Source: Motacilla alba alba
Taxonomy: Eukaryota; Chordata; Aves; Passeriformes; Motacillidae
Direction of reading: 5' to 3'
DNA: 64,000 nt
Assembly (NCBI RefSeq): GCF_015832195.1
Contig: NC_052046.1
Span: forward strand, 34,376,911 to 34,440,910
Positions 38,415 through 49,393 of this stretch are shown piece after piece; position 1 is the stretch's first letter, and each line of letters opens with the position of its first letter. The notes under the pieces are model-generated. The model saw nothing but the letters and a program-made list of their open reading frames with translations, searched no databases and was not told the DNA's origin. Made by a program: the position numbers and the translations under genes.

Positions 38415-38710
38415 TTTCCTTTCCTTTCCTTTCCTTTCCTTTCCTTTCCTTTCCTTTCCTTTCCTTTCCTTTCCTTTCCTTTCCTTTCCTTTCCTTTCCT
38501 TTCCTTTCCTTTCCTTTCCTTTCCTTTCCTTTCCTCTCCTCTCCTCTCCTCTCCTCTCCTCTCCTCTCCTCTCCTCTCCTCTCCTCTCCTCTCCTCTCCT
38601 CTCCTCTCCTCTCCTCTCCTCTCCTCTCCTCTCCTCTCCTCTCCTCTCCTCTCCTCTCTCTCTCCTCTCCTCTCCTCTCCTCTCCTCTCCTCTCCTCTCC
38701 TCTCCTCTCT
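38415..38710 (+). repeat. Two-phase pentanucleotide array (TTTCC)24(TCTCC)24+
   Basis: Counting directly, TTTCC is repeated 24 times without error (38415-38534). It switches abruptly to TCTCC, also 24 uninterrupted units (38535-38654), then a six-base TCTCTC break and nine more TCTCC units. The two words differ by a single T-to-C change. The tract is fully homopyrimidine on the plus strand. Open frames on both strands across it are artefacts of the repeat. Copy numbers depend on the assembly being right. Confidence 0.97.
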
Positions 38711-38759
38711 TGCAGGAGGATTAACTCTCTTTTCAAACCAGAACAGAGATGCTGTAGCC

Positions 38760-38789
38760 GGGGGCGGGGGGGAGGGGGGGGGGGTGGTG
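38760..38789 (+). repeat. G-rich run with quadruplex potential
   Basis: Runs of 5, 7 and 11 G separated by single C and A, then GG separated by T. Three or more runs of at least three G, with the 11-G run able to supply two, satisfy a G-quadruplex pattern. It begins 50 bases after the pentanucleotide array. Confidence 0.8.
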
Positions 38790-40250
38790 AGAGACCTCAG
38801 ACATGTCCTATTACCACTACCCAGAAAGGTGTAATGACATTTACAGGAGTGAATGTATCATGAGTAATTACAAAGTGCAGTGAATTTAATCCAGTGCCCA
38901 CAGACATTATCATGCACAATTTCATAACTTGATGAGGGTCTAAATATTAAAAATTTTCATTTTCTTTCATATAAAAGACAGAAAAATCTCACTTTGTTGT
39001 TTTGGCAGTAGCAGCTTTGAATATCCTTGGTGCCTCTTTCATAAGCAAGTACATTGTCACACATATTTCTCAACTGATATGACACCAGATTCTTTCCCCT
39101 TGCATTGGACTAATATGCTCATTCATTTTAATGGAATCATTTCTGAAGCAAACCAAGAATGCAAGCATAAATACTTGTCTCTTAGATAGCAGAATATGGC
39201 TATGAACACAAATACAAAAATTACCCACATTACAGTTGTACCCATCCATCCACCCACAGCTACCATATCTGGAGAGCAAACACCTGGACAGAGATGACAT
39301 GTCAGGTGGGCGACGTTTTGATGTAGATATCAGCTTCCTCAAAACATGTGGCACAGCTTGATAAAATGTCCTCTTCCCTCTGCTCTTTACACTGACTTCT
39401 CCTATTATATCATATATTTTCAGCATCTTGCTTTATAATTATTCCAGCAACATGGATGCAGCTTACTAATGTCTGTGTTCTTCTCTTTGGCTTAGTTATT
39501 CTTACTACCTGGGTGAAGCTAACCTGCACTAGAGATGGTAGTTTTATTGAGGCATTTCAGGCCTTTCTCCCTTTTTTACCATACTGCCTTCCTTCAGCCT
39601 ATTGCCTTATGTGCAATTGAATTCCTTGATTGAAGGCAGTCCATATCATCTCTCCAGAGTAAATGTCCTACTGAGAGACTCCAGCAGTCTTTATAAGGAT
39701 GATGTGACGCAGGGACTGCTATGGAAAGAAGGAACATTTAAAGAAATTAAAATCACTCTTTGCTGTCTCTGCTGCTCCTCTGTTGTGTTCATCATACAAC
39801 GCAGGCTTTATATAGCACTGTTTTCAAAAGCACTAAATCTCTGGCATTTTGCTTTTCAAATAAAATATACTGGAATAGCTGTCATAAAGTCACTGACCCC
39901 AGCCTAATCTGCTTTCTGTACATAGACAGTACTTCCTCATTGTTACTAGGTGACTAGATCTTATGAATACACTTTCTCTTCTGAAAGAATAAAATCCCAA
40001 AAGAATAGGTAGCATCACACTCTGTAATTCTATACAGAAGATAGCAGAATTTATAACTTGGCTCCTGTGCAAAATCATACAGTGCATGTAGAATGCATAG
40101 AAGACTTGAGAGATTCTCAAGAGAGACTCAGTCTGGCTTAGTCCAACAGAGAAGCTCCCTTTAAATATGTAATTACCTCATTCAGATCACCTAAAATCCA
40201 TTAAAATTTTGCCTTGACAACTGGATCAATTCTCCTTCTCACTTATAGGT
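38790..40250. other. Spacer between pyrimidine arrays, no gene seen
   Basis: Unique-looking sequence. A 118-codon minus-strand frame (39070-39426) and a 101-codon plus-strand frame (39602-39907) lack recognisable domains and have no supporting context. Confidence 0.5.
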
Positions 40251-40371
40251 TTCTCTTCTCTCTTCTCTTCTCTTCTCTTCTCTTCTCTTCTCTTCTCTTC
40301 TCTTCTCTTCTCTTCTCTTCTCTTCTCTTCTCTTCTCTTCTCTTCTCTTCTCTTCTCTTCTCTCTCTTTTT
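40251..40371 (+). repeat. Pentanucleotide array (TCTTC)20
   Basis: TCTTC is repeated 20 times without error at 40261-40360, with degenerate TCTC and TTTC units on both sides. Like the array 1.5 kb upstream, it is homopyrimidine on the plus strand but uses a different unit. Confidence 0.96.
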
Positions 40372-43300
40372 CATTGGAACTTGACTGACATTTAGTCTTT
40401 TTTTACCATATTCAGAAGCAGTGGTAGCTGCATTTCATTTATAAAAGTACCATCATTCTGGAACTCTGGAAACCGTTAATTAAGTAATCAAATTAGAAAC
40501 TAGAAACAAAGAATTAGTCACAGGACCTAAACAGTAAGCCAGTTAATAGGAACTTAATATAATGGAACAAAAGAATACTAAAACACTCATTAGGAAAACA
40601 GATTTTATCAACATCAGCACATATTTACGACACATGGAAACACACAAAGAAGATGCTGAAATGTGTTGCAAAAATCATTTTGCTTTCAGAAGAAAATCAA
40701 GAAATCTGATGTTTTTCCACGAAATTCCTCTTTTCACACAGTAAATACAAACCTCACTTCCCAGCATTTTCAAGAAGCAGAAGCTATCCCTCTCTAAATA
40801 AGTGAAAAGAACCAGCTTTCAGATCAAAAAACAAAAAAAAATCTTCAAACACAGAAATTATTTGAAAGAGTTCAGCCTCAAACATTTCAGCATGGGAATT
40901 CAGTCTTTAGGGGACTAAAACTTACAACACTCTTTGCCACAATGAGTTGCCATGTGAAACCAATAATCAGGTGCATATGTACACACATACAGACACAAAT
41001 TTCATTTCTCTTTCTGGCAGAAACATCTCTCTTATGATGTATGTTTTCTTTACAGCACAAGAACTGATGTATGTAACAGCTGTGCTCTGTAGCACCGGGT
41101 GGGTTCTGACTTAATTTTTCAGAGTACTTCACAGGCACAAGGTTATAACTCTTGAACTGAAAAAAACTATAGTCAAAACAAAATAGGTAATACCTCCTTC
41201 CTCCTCTAACTGCAGCTGGCATCTGTCCAAAGCATACATTCCCAGTCTGAAAATTTATGCTATAAATTGCTCTGTAAACCACTCTTGTCATGTAAATTGT
41301 TGCAGTGTGCAGTTCCTGTACTTGTGGACTCTTTGCTTTTATAGATTTAAACAGCACTCAGCCATCCTACAGTTAATAATTAAAAAACACCTCAGCAGAC
41401 AAGAGAAAAGGGATATAACATAGGTCTCTACAATGAAAATCATGCACCTGTTGGAGAATGAAAAATCCTCACTGACACTTGTAGGTCATAATGCAGGTCT
41501 TTATTTTAAGTATTTCCTCTTTTCCTAGTATTTCCTCTTAAAATTAGGATATGCATGCATTAGATTTTACTTAATTTCAAAGACAATGTATACATTTAAA
41601 AACACTCCAAAACTTAAAAAAAATTAAAATATTTAAATTGTTTTTTAAAACTTTTGCCATTTGAATATTAAACTAATTTTCACAGAGCAGAGTTTTGACC
41701 TAAAACAGAACTTGTCTATTTAATGGGTCAAAAAAATAAACTAGCATGGGTGAGTTTTTTTGCTGTTAATTTTTCATCCCTTGCATTTATCACAAAGAAA
41801 TTGGGAATAGAATCTCCCAACTATATGATCTGATCAAACAGAAATGCTTGGGGAAAAAATTCTAGATGGCTGTCTCCATCAACAATCAAAGAGCTCTGGC
41901 TTTTGACAAAGAATACTTTTCCAGCCACAAATGTGGCTACATTTTTTATGGATTTTGATTAATGATTTGGGGGGAACTAAAGCCACTTTTTTTGGGACTT
42001 AAAAAATTTTAAAAATAAAGTCTCTTTTCAGATTATTAAAATTGTTTCCCCAAAAGCAAGTGTTAGTATCTGAAAAATGTATCTAGTGCTGTTAAGCCAT
42101 TTAGACATCAAGAAAAGTATTCCTACAAATGTATCCACCTGCAGTATATGAGAGAATGTTAGCATTGCTGACCTTGGACTGCAATTCCAGCTTTCATTCA
42201 TGTATCTTTGACATTCTAAAAATTTACGTCTACCACAGAAAATCCCACATCACCACTCTTCCAGGAGAATACCATGCTGCTGTAAGCTTTTAAAGCAGAC
42301 CCAATGGTATCACATAAAACAATTGGAGTCCAAAGAATGTTTTCACAATGTTATGAGTAAACATTTGGCTTGTGCAATGAACAACAGAAGCAGCAATCAA
42401 AGAAAATCATTATTGCCAACAATGAGAAATAATGTTTCTTAGCAACCAAGTTTCAATTACTCTTTGTTTGCTAACAATTACCAAGATATTTAAGGCTAGT
42501 AACTTTATTCCAGTAAGGAATATACTATCGAACACCATGGTAAAGAGCTCCTATTTTAACTGTTTCTATTATTCAATCAAGCATCTTGCAATTAATTTTA
42601 TTAGTGTTTTAGAACTAATTTACTTTGAATGAGCTGTAACTATACTTTGTTATTGTCATGCAGCAAATGGAATTGTAATGTGTAATAATTATTTGTTTAA
42701 ATAATAGAATCATTGGCATACAGATGATAATCTAAGCAAGAAAGAAAAAATAATATTATCATTAATAATAAGATTAAACAAAATTGTATACAAGAATAGA
42801 TCCCAGGAGAACCCTTCAGCTATTTTAGGTGAAGTAGAAATAATACTACTAATTAAGACAGAACACTGCCTGTCATAAAGATAGCTACAAACACTGCTTC
42901 CTAGTGAAACAATGAGACTTTATCTTATTGTTAGAAATGACCTGACTTCAATCCACTGTGCTTGTGGCTGTTACCAAGTCTCTGAAAACAGTTACCATTA
43001 ATAGATACCCTACTTGGTTTCTTACTATTCCCCATGATGATCAAAGATTGAAATGATATAATTTTTGAATTAAGTATACAATTTTAAATTTCTTTCTTCT
43101 TTTTCCCAAAAAAAGGTTTCAACCAGACATTGAAGCATGTAATTTTCCTCCTGATATAGTGGCTGGAGTAAAATCCAGGTACCTCAATACAGAAAGCAGC
43201 TGGTCCATTTATTCCATCTGTTATGCCTGTGTGTGTTAATGAAAGCAAGGGGTTCCCACTCTCCCATTTCTTCTTGAGCAACACAGCATTTTATTTAAAG

Positions 43301-44099
43301 TCAGTTATTTGAGCAGCACTGTGTATGAGATCAGAAGAATAGTGGAAGTCAGAGTAGGAACAAGTCCTGATATCGAACAGAGCTTGCAGGTCAACATATT
43401 CACCAGCCCTGGGTTGTCATGCTGGGCTACAGCTCCCATTCTGGAGGATGCACAGACTCTTGGCCATCCAGGGCTTCCCAAATAAAGCCCTGTTGACAGT
43501 AGAAGCACAGGGCACTTTGAGGGTGATGATAAGAGCAAAGCACAGGACACATTGTTCTATTTGGCAGTGACCATGGACACGGCCCAGGGCAGCCGTTTCC
43601 TGTGGAAGCCATAATGCCCCCAGCCCACACTGCTGATGCACTGCTGGTCTACCATCCTTTCTGCCTCTTGCCACAAAAATTACTTCTTTCTTCAGTTCTG
43701 CTGATATGTCTGGTTCTCAAAGCTTCTTCTCTCTTACCTGAAGACCTATTAATTTATTTTACTTATGTTTTCAAACTGCATTGGTGGCTGAGGCTTCTTT
43801 GGAGCAGTCAGACATTACAAGAGCCGTGCTAACAAACTGCACAAATTGGCAAGACAGAAATTCAACAGCTGCAGCTCATATTTTTATACTTCAAGAGTGG
43901 ATTAGATCTTATTCTATCTTGAATGAACTATAATTTAAGATGGCCTCAGCCAAAAATTATGTGGATTACAAATCTTCTTGCCCCTAACGCAAAAAAAAAA
44001 AAAAGGCTTTTCTTTCTCCTTCAATAAGAACAAAATAAGTAAAATTATAATACTTTGTGTACTGATTATTTCTTTTTAAAATTTAATGATAATCCCCTT
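40372..44099. other. AT-rich spacer, no gene seen
   Basis: Mostly unique-looking AT-rich DNA. The stretch at about 43300-43640 is GC-richer and carries overlapping minus-strand frames of 67-85 codons without a recognisable domain; it could be a relic of a repeat or retrocopy that I cannot identify. A 156-codon minus-strand frame at 40887-41357 likewise shows no domain and has AT-driven composition. Confidence 0.5.
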
Positions 44100-44430
44100 A
44101 AAAATTAAATTTAAATTATGGTAAGTGAATTTACACACCTGCATGCCTGGCCAACACAGAAGACAAAATTTTGTGCTTCTAATTGCTTCTGCCAGCATCT
44201 GACAGAGGGAAGCCCATTGCTCAGTCAGTGGTGGAATTGTGTCTCTTCTAATTGCTCTGTTCACATGCCTCAGTCAATCTGGAGCTAACAATTCTAATAT
44301 CCATTTCATCCTTTGTTTGAGAGCAAATTAAGAAAGCCTTTTAATAGCACCAATTCAAGAGCTTTTTTGGCCCCCAGGAGTGCAGAAGGACTGAAATGCC
44401 TTCAGTATAAGCTGCAGTACAGGAGATAGC
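44100..44430. promoter_or_regulatory. Candidate conserved block with repeated TCTAATTGCT
   Basis: The decamer TCTAATTGCT occurs twice, about 70 bases apart, and each contains the homeodomain core TAATTG. Further homeodomain-like words follow (GCAAATTAAG, CTAACAATTC). The composition is complex and there is no coding frame or repeat identity. An enhancer role is inference. Confidence 0.35.
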
Positions 44431-45059
44431 TAGATATTTTTAGACTAATATTGATTCAGAAAATCCACTTTGAGTAGTGTTAGTGCCATGGGCTTATGCT
44501 TGTAAGCTGTTTGCCATAGCAAGACAAAATTTTGTGACGTGTTTTCACAAAAATTCTCCTAAAGGACACCTGAGGAAAGAGAAAGGAAGGGCTTTGACCA
44601 CATAAGAAACCAAATTAAGGACTGACTGGAGTCCATGTGTTTCCAATCCACTCTGTGCGTTGCCCCCTGATATGATCAAACTTGTTATGTAAATTCAGGC
44701 ACTTGCTGTTTCTCATGTAGCGAATCTACTACACAATTACTTCAAGATTTGTAAGGAAAGAATATTTTTCCCCCTTCTCAGAAACTGAATTGATTTAACA
44801 TTTAGTTAACAGTGTAGTCAGGTCTGAATTAGTACAATCTCACAACTCAGATCTACAGCTTGTGGTTCAGAATAATAATACTCTTTAAGGAGGCACAAGG
44901 ACTGCTTTTCATTTTAATGGGATTTTGGATCAGATGCTGAAGAGCTAAGAATCCCTGCTATCCCAATCACACTGACCATTCTCTGCCCTTCCTGCTGACT
45001 ATTGTAGCAGTATTTTTGCTTTAACCTGCCTTCAATGTCTTTTCAGCTGTTCTCTCAGC

Positions 45060-45260
45060 ACTACAGGGACTTGAACTTTTGACAGTGAATGAGATGTGCC
45101 AAGCCAGGAGTAATTACTTTATTGACGTCACTTCAGCTTTCAACCCACTTTTACCCAAGCTGCTACAGTTTGAAACAGTAGGTCATTTGTAGCACATTAT
45201 GCAAATCTTAGAACTAATCTTTTGCATAATACATAAGAGCTCAGTTTATGCATTAACTAA
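45060..45260. promoter_or_regulatory. Candidate element with full CRE and octamer sites
   Basis: A full palindromic cAMP-response element TGACGTCA lies at 45123-45130 and a consensus octamer ATGCAAAT, the POU/OCT site, at 45199-45206. A related word, TTTGCATAAT, follows on the other strand near 45220. CpG-containing CREs tend to decay in methylated DNA, so their survival is suggestive. Binding is not shown. Confidence 0.4.
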
Positions 45261-45343
45261 TTTATCTGACTACACAAGAAGCTATGAATGCTGATTTTTA
45301 TTAAGCCCTTCATTAAGTCAAAATGTATCTGAAATGTGCACAC

Positions 45344-45361
45344 ATATATATATATATATAT
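45344..45361. repeat. (AT)9 microsatellite
   Basis: Nine uninterrupted AT dinucleotides preceded by a short CACAC. Confidence 0.9.
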
Positions 45362-46619
45362 ACAGTCACAAAACAAAATTGCTTCAAAGGTAGGAACAGT
45401 CACTTGATACATGGTCTTATCCACTAATAAATGAGGATTCCTTTCACATGAGATAAGCATAATCTGAAAGAAAACAGATTCTCCCTTTGCAATAAATGGA
45501 TGAATTCATGCACACATGCATATCCTTTCAATAGGTTTTGAAATTGTATTTGTAGATGATGCAAATAGCCTGTATAGATTACCAGCTATCATACAACTAT
45601 TCCCTCTATTAAGTCACTGCAAATTGGATGAAATCTCATCCATCTCATCTATAGAGTCTTTCTAACATGGGAAAAGTAGAAGCAACTGAGGGATTTCTTT
45701 TTATTTTAGAGTTAGTTACTTAAATTTCCAGAAAAAAACCCAGTGTATCATTTAAATATTTATCATAAATGATATTATTAAAATAAATTATTATTTCTAG
45801 GTACTGTATTGCCAACAAACACAAATGTCACTCTACACTACACTCTGAACTCAGTTATGTCACTGTTGAATACCTACTCTATTGATACAGATGGGGGGAG
45901 TATTGCACATTTTGGACTAGTGATAGAATTTAAGGAAGCACAGGACTGTGCTGAACTGTGCTGTGCTGAGCTGCACACAATGTGAGGCCTTTGGGGCTGT
46001 ACTGTCCAGCAAAAGTTCCTTGGCTGCAGCATAAACTACGCCTACCCATTGCAAGAGAGAATTTTTTTAGGCAGCTTCCACTGGGTGTTGTTTATTGGAC
46101 CACCATCATGGCCTTGCCTTCACCTAAAAGGGCAGCAAGAAGTTCTCATTAGAACAGAGTTCCTTACTTGTGAAGAAATTATATGACCAAAAGGGAGAGC
46201 TTTCCCTTGTGGATAGGATCAGCTCTGAACAGCGGGATATGAAAGTCTACCTGGGCTCCAGCTGATGCAGCACAAATACATGGTGCCCAGCAACTGAAGG
46301 GACTTAAGATTTGCTGGGTATCTATATTCCTCTTTGTATTAAAACAGTTATCTCATTACAGCATTTGTTGTTGGACCTTCCTTATTAAGATCTGGACAGA
46401 GTTCTGCGCCAAATCTCTTTGATCTCACTGCTCCCACCACCTTGTGCTGAGCAGCTACCATTGGAGAAGACCTCAGATCTTTCACTATGTTCCATTCTAC
46501 TTTCAGGATAGTTTGCCAAGGCTATGTGCAAAAAAATTCCCACAGATAATTTTCATAGTACCATTTCAGAATTAGAGTTATGATCAAACCATAGTAATAA
46601 TAGTGTTTTAAAAAGTAAG

Positions 46620-46621
<2 letters not shown>
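45362..46621. other. Spacer, no gene seen
   Basis: Unique-looking DNA. A local run of GTGCTGA/CTGTGCTG words (about 45945-45975) forms a small degenerate repeat. The GC-richer part at 45950-46470 has no open frame of note and no repeat family I can identify. Confidence 0.5.

Positions 46622-46667
<46 letters not shown>
46622..46667. repeat. (AC)23 microsatellite
   Basis: Twenty-three uninterrupted AC dinucleotides. Minus-strand frames that run through it as Cys-Val repeats are artefacts. Confidence 0.97.
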
Positions 46668-46671
<4 letters not shown>

Positions 46672-47174
46672 GCACACCAATTGCAGCAGCTCCTTTTTCA
46701 TTCTGTTCATTCTCATCCTCCTTCAAGAAAAATAAATTCACATTTTTCCTATTTTTTTCCTTCCAGGCAAGCACTGAGAGATTAATAATTGCCTTCAGTC
46801 TCCCATAAGATGAATATTGACGTTGCAGTCACTTTGCCAAGAGCCTAAAAGGTCAACATGCTTCAAGAGAGGTAATAAGTGACACTCTCTCCTTGTATTC
46901 AACAGCAGTATCTAACAGCCTGCAACAGATGGAGAAAAAGGAGGGGGATGACAACTATCCTCCTAACTCCCGCAAGTTCTTAGATGCAGTTCATTAAAAC
47001 TGATGACCAATCACCATGTGTTATGGATAAAAACAGATACTCTTCCACTATCTAAGTAAAGAAAAAATATTATATTAGTACTGTAATACTCTGTGCACAA
47101 ACCACTCTGGGATTTGGCTATATGTCCCATTTTACAGCAGTGTATTTATTAAATTATTAAAATTTGTGGGTTGA

Positions 47175-47180
47175 TAGCAC
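47175..47180 (+). repeat. Target-site duplication, left copy
   Basis: TAGCAC directly precedes the TG that opens the solo LTR and matches the hexamer directly after the closing CA. Confidence 0.85.
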
Positions 47181-47401
47181 TGTGGGGGCCAAGGAATCGG
47201 CCAGCAAACGAGTGGCTGGTCTCCCTTGGAGAGCCAATCCTTGAACGAGGCACACTCACTTAGGGTGAGGAAACCCTCCCACCCATGATCCTTTGCAGTT
47301 CTATGTTAATATGTTGTACCCCATTGGTTTTTTCCCTTGTCACTCTTCCAAGTTACATGTATCCCATTTGTTACTTGTTTCTCCCCGTGCTTCCCCTTCC
47401 C

Positions 47402-47409
47402 TATATAAA
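47402..47409 (+). promoter_or_regulatory. LTR TATA box
   Basis: TATATAAA lies in the middle of the solo LTR at the expected end of U3. Transcription, if any, would start about 25-30 bases downstream and mark the start of R. Confidence 0.8.
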
Positions 47410-47474
47410 CCCCTGTTTTTCCCTGTGAAACACAAGAAGCTGTCCCTGGCTCCCTTCACAGAGGGCCCTGCTCT

Positions 47475-47480
47475 AATAAA
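47475..47480 (+). terminator. LTR polyadenylation signal
   Basis: AATAAA lies 73 bases after the TATA box. Cleavage would be expected about 15-30 bases on, near CCACACAG, ahead of a T-rich and GT-rich stretch that suits a downstream polyadenylation element. Confidence 0.8.
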
Positions 47481-47662
47481 GGCCTCCACTCTGTGGGACT
47501 TGCCACACAGTGCTCGAGTCTCTTTTTCTCCGTGTTGCTGGCACTGCTGCCGAGCTGAGAATCTCTCTGCTGCTGGGATTGTGCCTGTGCCCCTGGGACG
47601 TCTTTATAAAGGCGATTCTTCAGAAAGGTCGCGGCGCTCCTGCCATTGACACCGCCGTGGCA

Positions 47663-47668
47663 TAGCAC
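47663..47668 (+). repeat. Target-site duplication, right copy
   Basis: TAGCAC follows directly after the closing CA of the solo LTR and is identical to the left copy. Confidence 0.85.
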
Positions 47669-49065
47669 TCTCAAACAATTTATTGTAACTGTAAAATATT
47701 TTAAGCTTGAAAACACAAAAAAGTTGATTTAATAATCCCCTAATCTTATACACAACTTCCTCTAGAATTTTTTCAATTATACCTCATAAATTATAATTTA
47801 CTGTATATTATAGAAACATTAAAAAATAAACACTTCATGAGAATTTCATCAGATTCATTTATTTTTTTGAGTTAACCAGAAAGCATAACAAATTCACACA
47901 TGACCTCTGGACTCTGAGCACAGGGCCTCAAATTCAGTCTACTATCAAGAATATCCATCTGCCAAAGATAATAACTAAATGTTTTATTTAACTTGAGCCA
48001 AGATATTTGCACTAATGACTACAGTATGGAAAAAGCAAACAAACAGAAAACTAGCAGAATTCTTTCTATGCTATAAAAACACCATTGAAGTTCAAAGAGT
48101 TAAAGAAAAACAAAAATCAAAATACCATCTCCTCTCTGTGATGCTTTTTTAGTAAGGATGTGTCACTGAAAGTAGAACCAGACAGATTTAGTAAAATCTA
48201 AATGCAAATAATTTGTACTAATCTAAATATATATCATTTGTATATAAGTAAGAGATGTCATTCCAGAGTCAACAACATCAGTTTAGACAGGCACCTTATT
48301 GAAAATAAGGCCCTGATTTGTTGTGGTTGTGTTTGTGGAATTGTTTGGGGTTTTGTTGTACTCTGTTGTTTTACACTGCACCTCAATGTACCACAGCTTT
48401 TAAAATGCTCCAGAGAAAGCCATGGTGAGTTTTGCAAGATTCAGAAAATGCAAAATGTACCACCTCATTTTGGCAGAGCTAGACTAGTAAAGAATTTATT
48501 ATAAAATAGTAATTCCCAAAGGATCCTGTTAGGCCGAATGATTCCTAGCAGTGATGACCATTGCCTGACAGTGGATAGTGCTCCTGATGAATCTTGATGA
48601 TTTTATAAAATTTCCTAGTTTTTAAGCTACCACACTTTTCTTATATTCACCCTGGATCTCTTTTCTTTAGTAATTTTTCCCTTCTTATATGTGACAATAT
48701 ATAACTGCATGTGATATAACACACCAACTCCTGCCACTTTTGGTTTAATTTCTCTTTCTTGTAGTTACCAGCCATTCCTAGAGGACAGGAAAACTCCAGT
48801 TTAAACCCAGAGCTATTGCATCGTATGATGATTATAATTAACCTTGTTGACTTTAATGACAGGGGATCACTTAAACATCCCATTCCAGCAGAAATCCTAT
48901 TGTACCTATGCCTATTCCCAACAAGATTAGGCAGTAAGGTAGTTTTGCCAGGTGGCAGAAAGAGAGGTTTAAAGCCATAACAATGTGTTTGGAGTCGCAC
49001 TATTTCAAGTGTGTAGCAAACGAAAACACTTTGGCATCATGTCCTCTGTTGAAGGCAGGCCGAGA
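47669..49065. other. AT-rich spacer, no gene seen
   Basis: Unique-looking DNA. Frames of about 100-117 codons on either strand (48202-48504 plus, 48647-49000 minus) show no recognisable domain. Confidence 0.5.
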
Positions 49066-49393
49066 GTTGAGGTTTAATCTGGAGAAGACCAAAGGAGACG
49101 TTATTGCACATTTCCAGAAAGGTCTAGAAAAAACCTGGACACTGAACTCTTCCAAGGGCACAAGGTAAAATGTCTCTAAACTGAAATAGGGTAGATTTAA
49201 ATTAGATATTAAGAAGAAGCTCTTCCCTGTGGAGGTGGTGAGGCACTGGAACAGCTTGCCCAGAGAAGTTGTGGATGCCCCAACCCTGGAAGAGTTCAAG
49301 GCCGGTTGGATGGATCTGCCCAAAAGGATGAGTTGGAACCATGATTTTAAAATTCCCTTTCAGCCCAAATCATGCTATGATTCAATGATTCTT
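49066..49393 (+). mobile_element. CR1 LINE 3' fragment with internal deletion
   Basis: Sense-strand CR1 3' region: GGTTTAATCTGGAGAAGACC, then AGATATTAAGAAGAAGCTCT, GTGGTGAGGCACTGGAACAG, AGAGAAGTTGTGGATGCCCC and GAGTTCAAGGCCGGTTGGAT. The 3' end reads GCTATGATTCAATGATTCTT, a clear octamer-type CR1 tail. The middle (about 49115-49185) is shortened relative to the usual spacing of these segments. The plus-strand frame at 49229-49558 starts inside the relic and is not a gene. Confidence 0.9.

Larger units (their letters stand above)
47181..47662 (+). mobile_element. Solo LTR of an endogenous retrovirus, 482 bp
   Basis: The element opens with TGTGGGGG and closes with GTGGCA, so it has the TG...CA ends of retroviral LTRs, and it is bounded by identical TAGCAC hexamers. 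It contains a TATA box, then a polyadenylation signal 73 bases downstream, then a CT/GT-rich stretch, giving a normal U3-R-U5 order on the plus strand. No internal retroviral genes flank it, so the provirus was reduced to one LTR by recombination. A 6-bp duplication is typical of alpha/betaretrovirus-like (class II, ERVK) integrases and not of gammaretroviral (4 bp) elements. The clean ends and duplication suggest a fairly recent insertion. Frames inside it are not genes. Confidence 0.93.

Noticed and set aside
38260..38736. Open frames of about 155 codons across the pentanucleotide array
   Set aside because: Produced by the TTTCC/TCTCC repeat, open on both strands, with no protein-like composition.
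40887..41357. 156-codon minus-strand frame
   Set aside because: No recognisable domain, AT-driven composition and no promoter or splice context; a frame of this size occurs by chance in 64 kb.
46522..46774. Frames with Cys-Val runs
   Set aside because: Translation of the (AC)n microsatellite.
47293..47649. 118-codon frame in the solo LTR
   Set aside because: Lies across U3-R-U5 of a solo LTR, where no protein is encoded in such elements.
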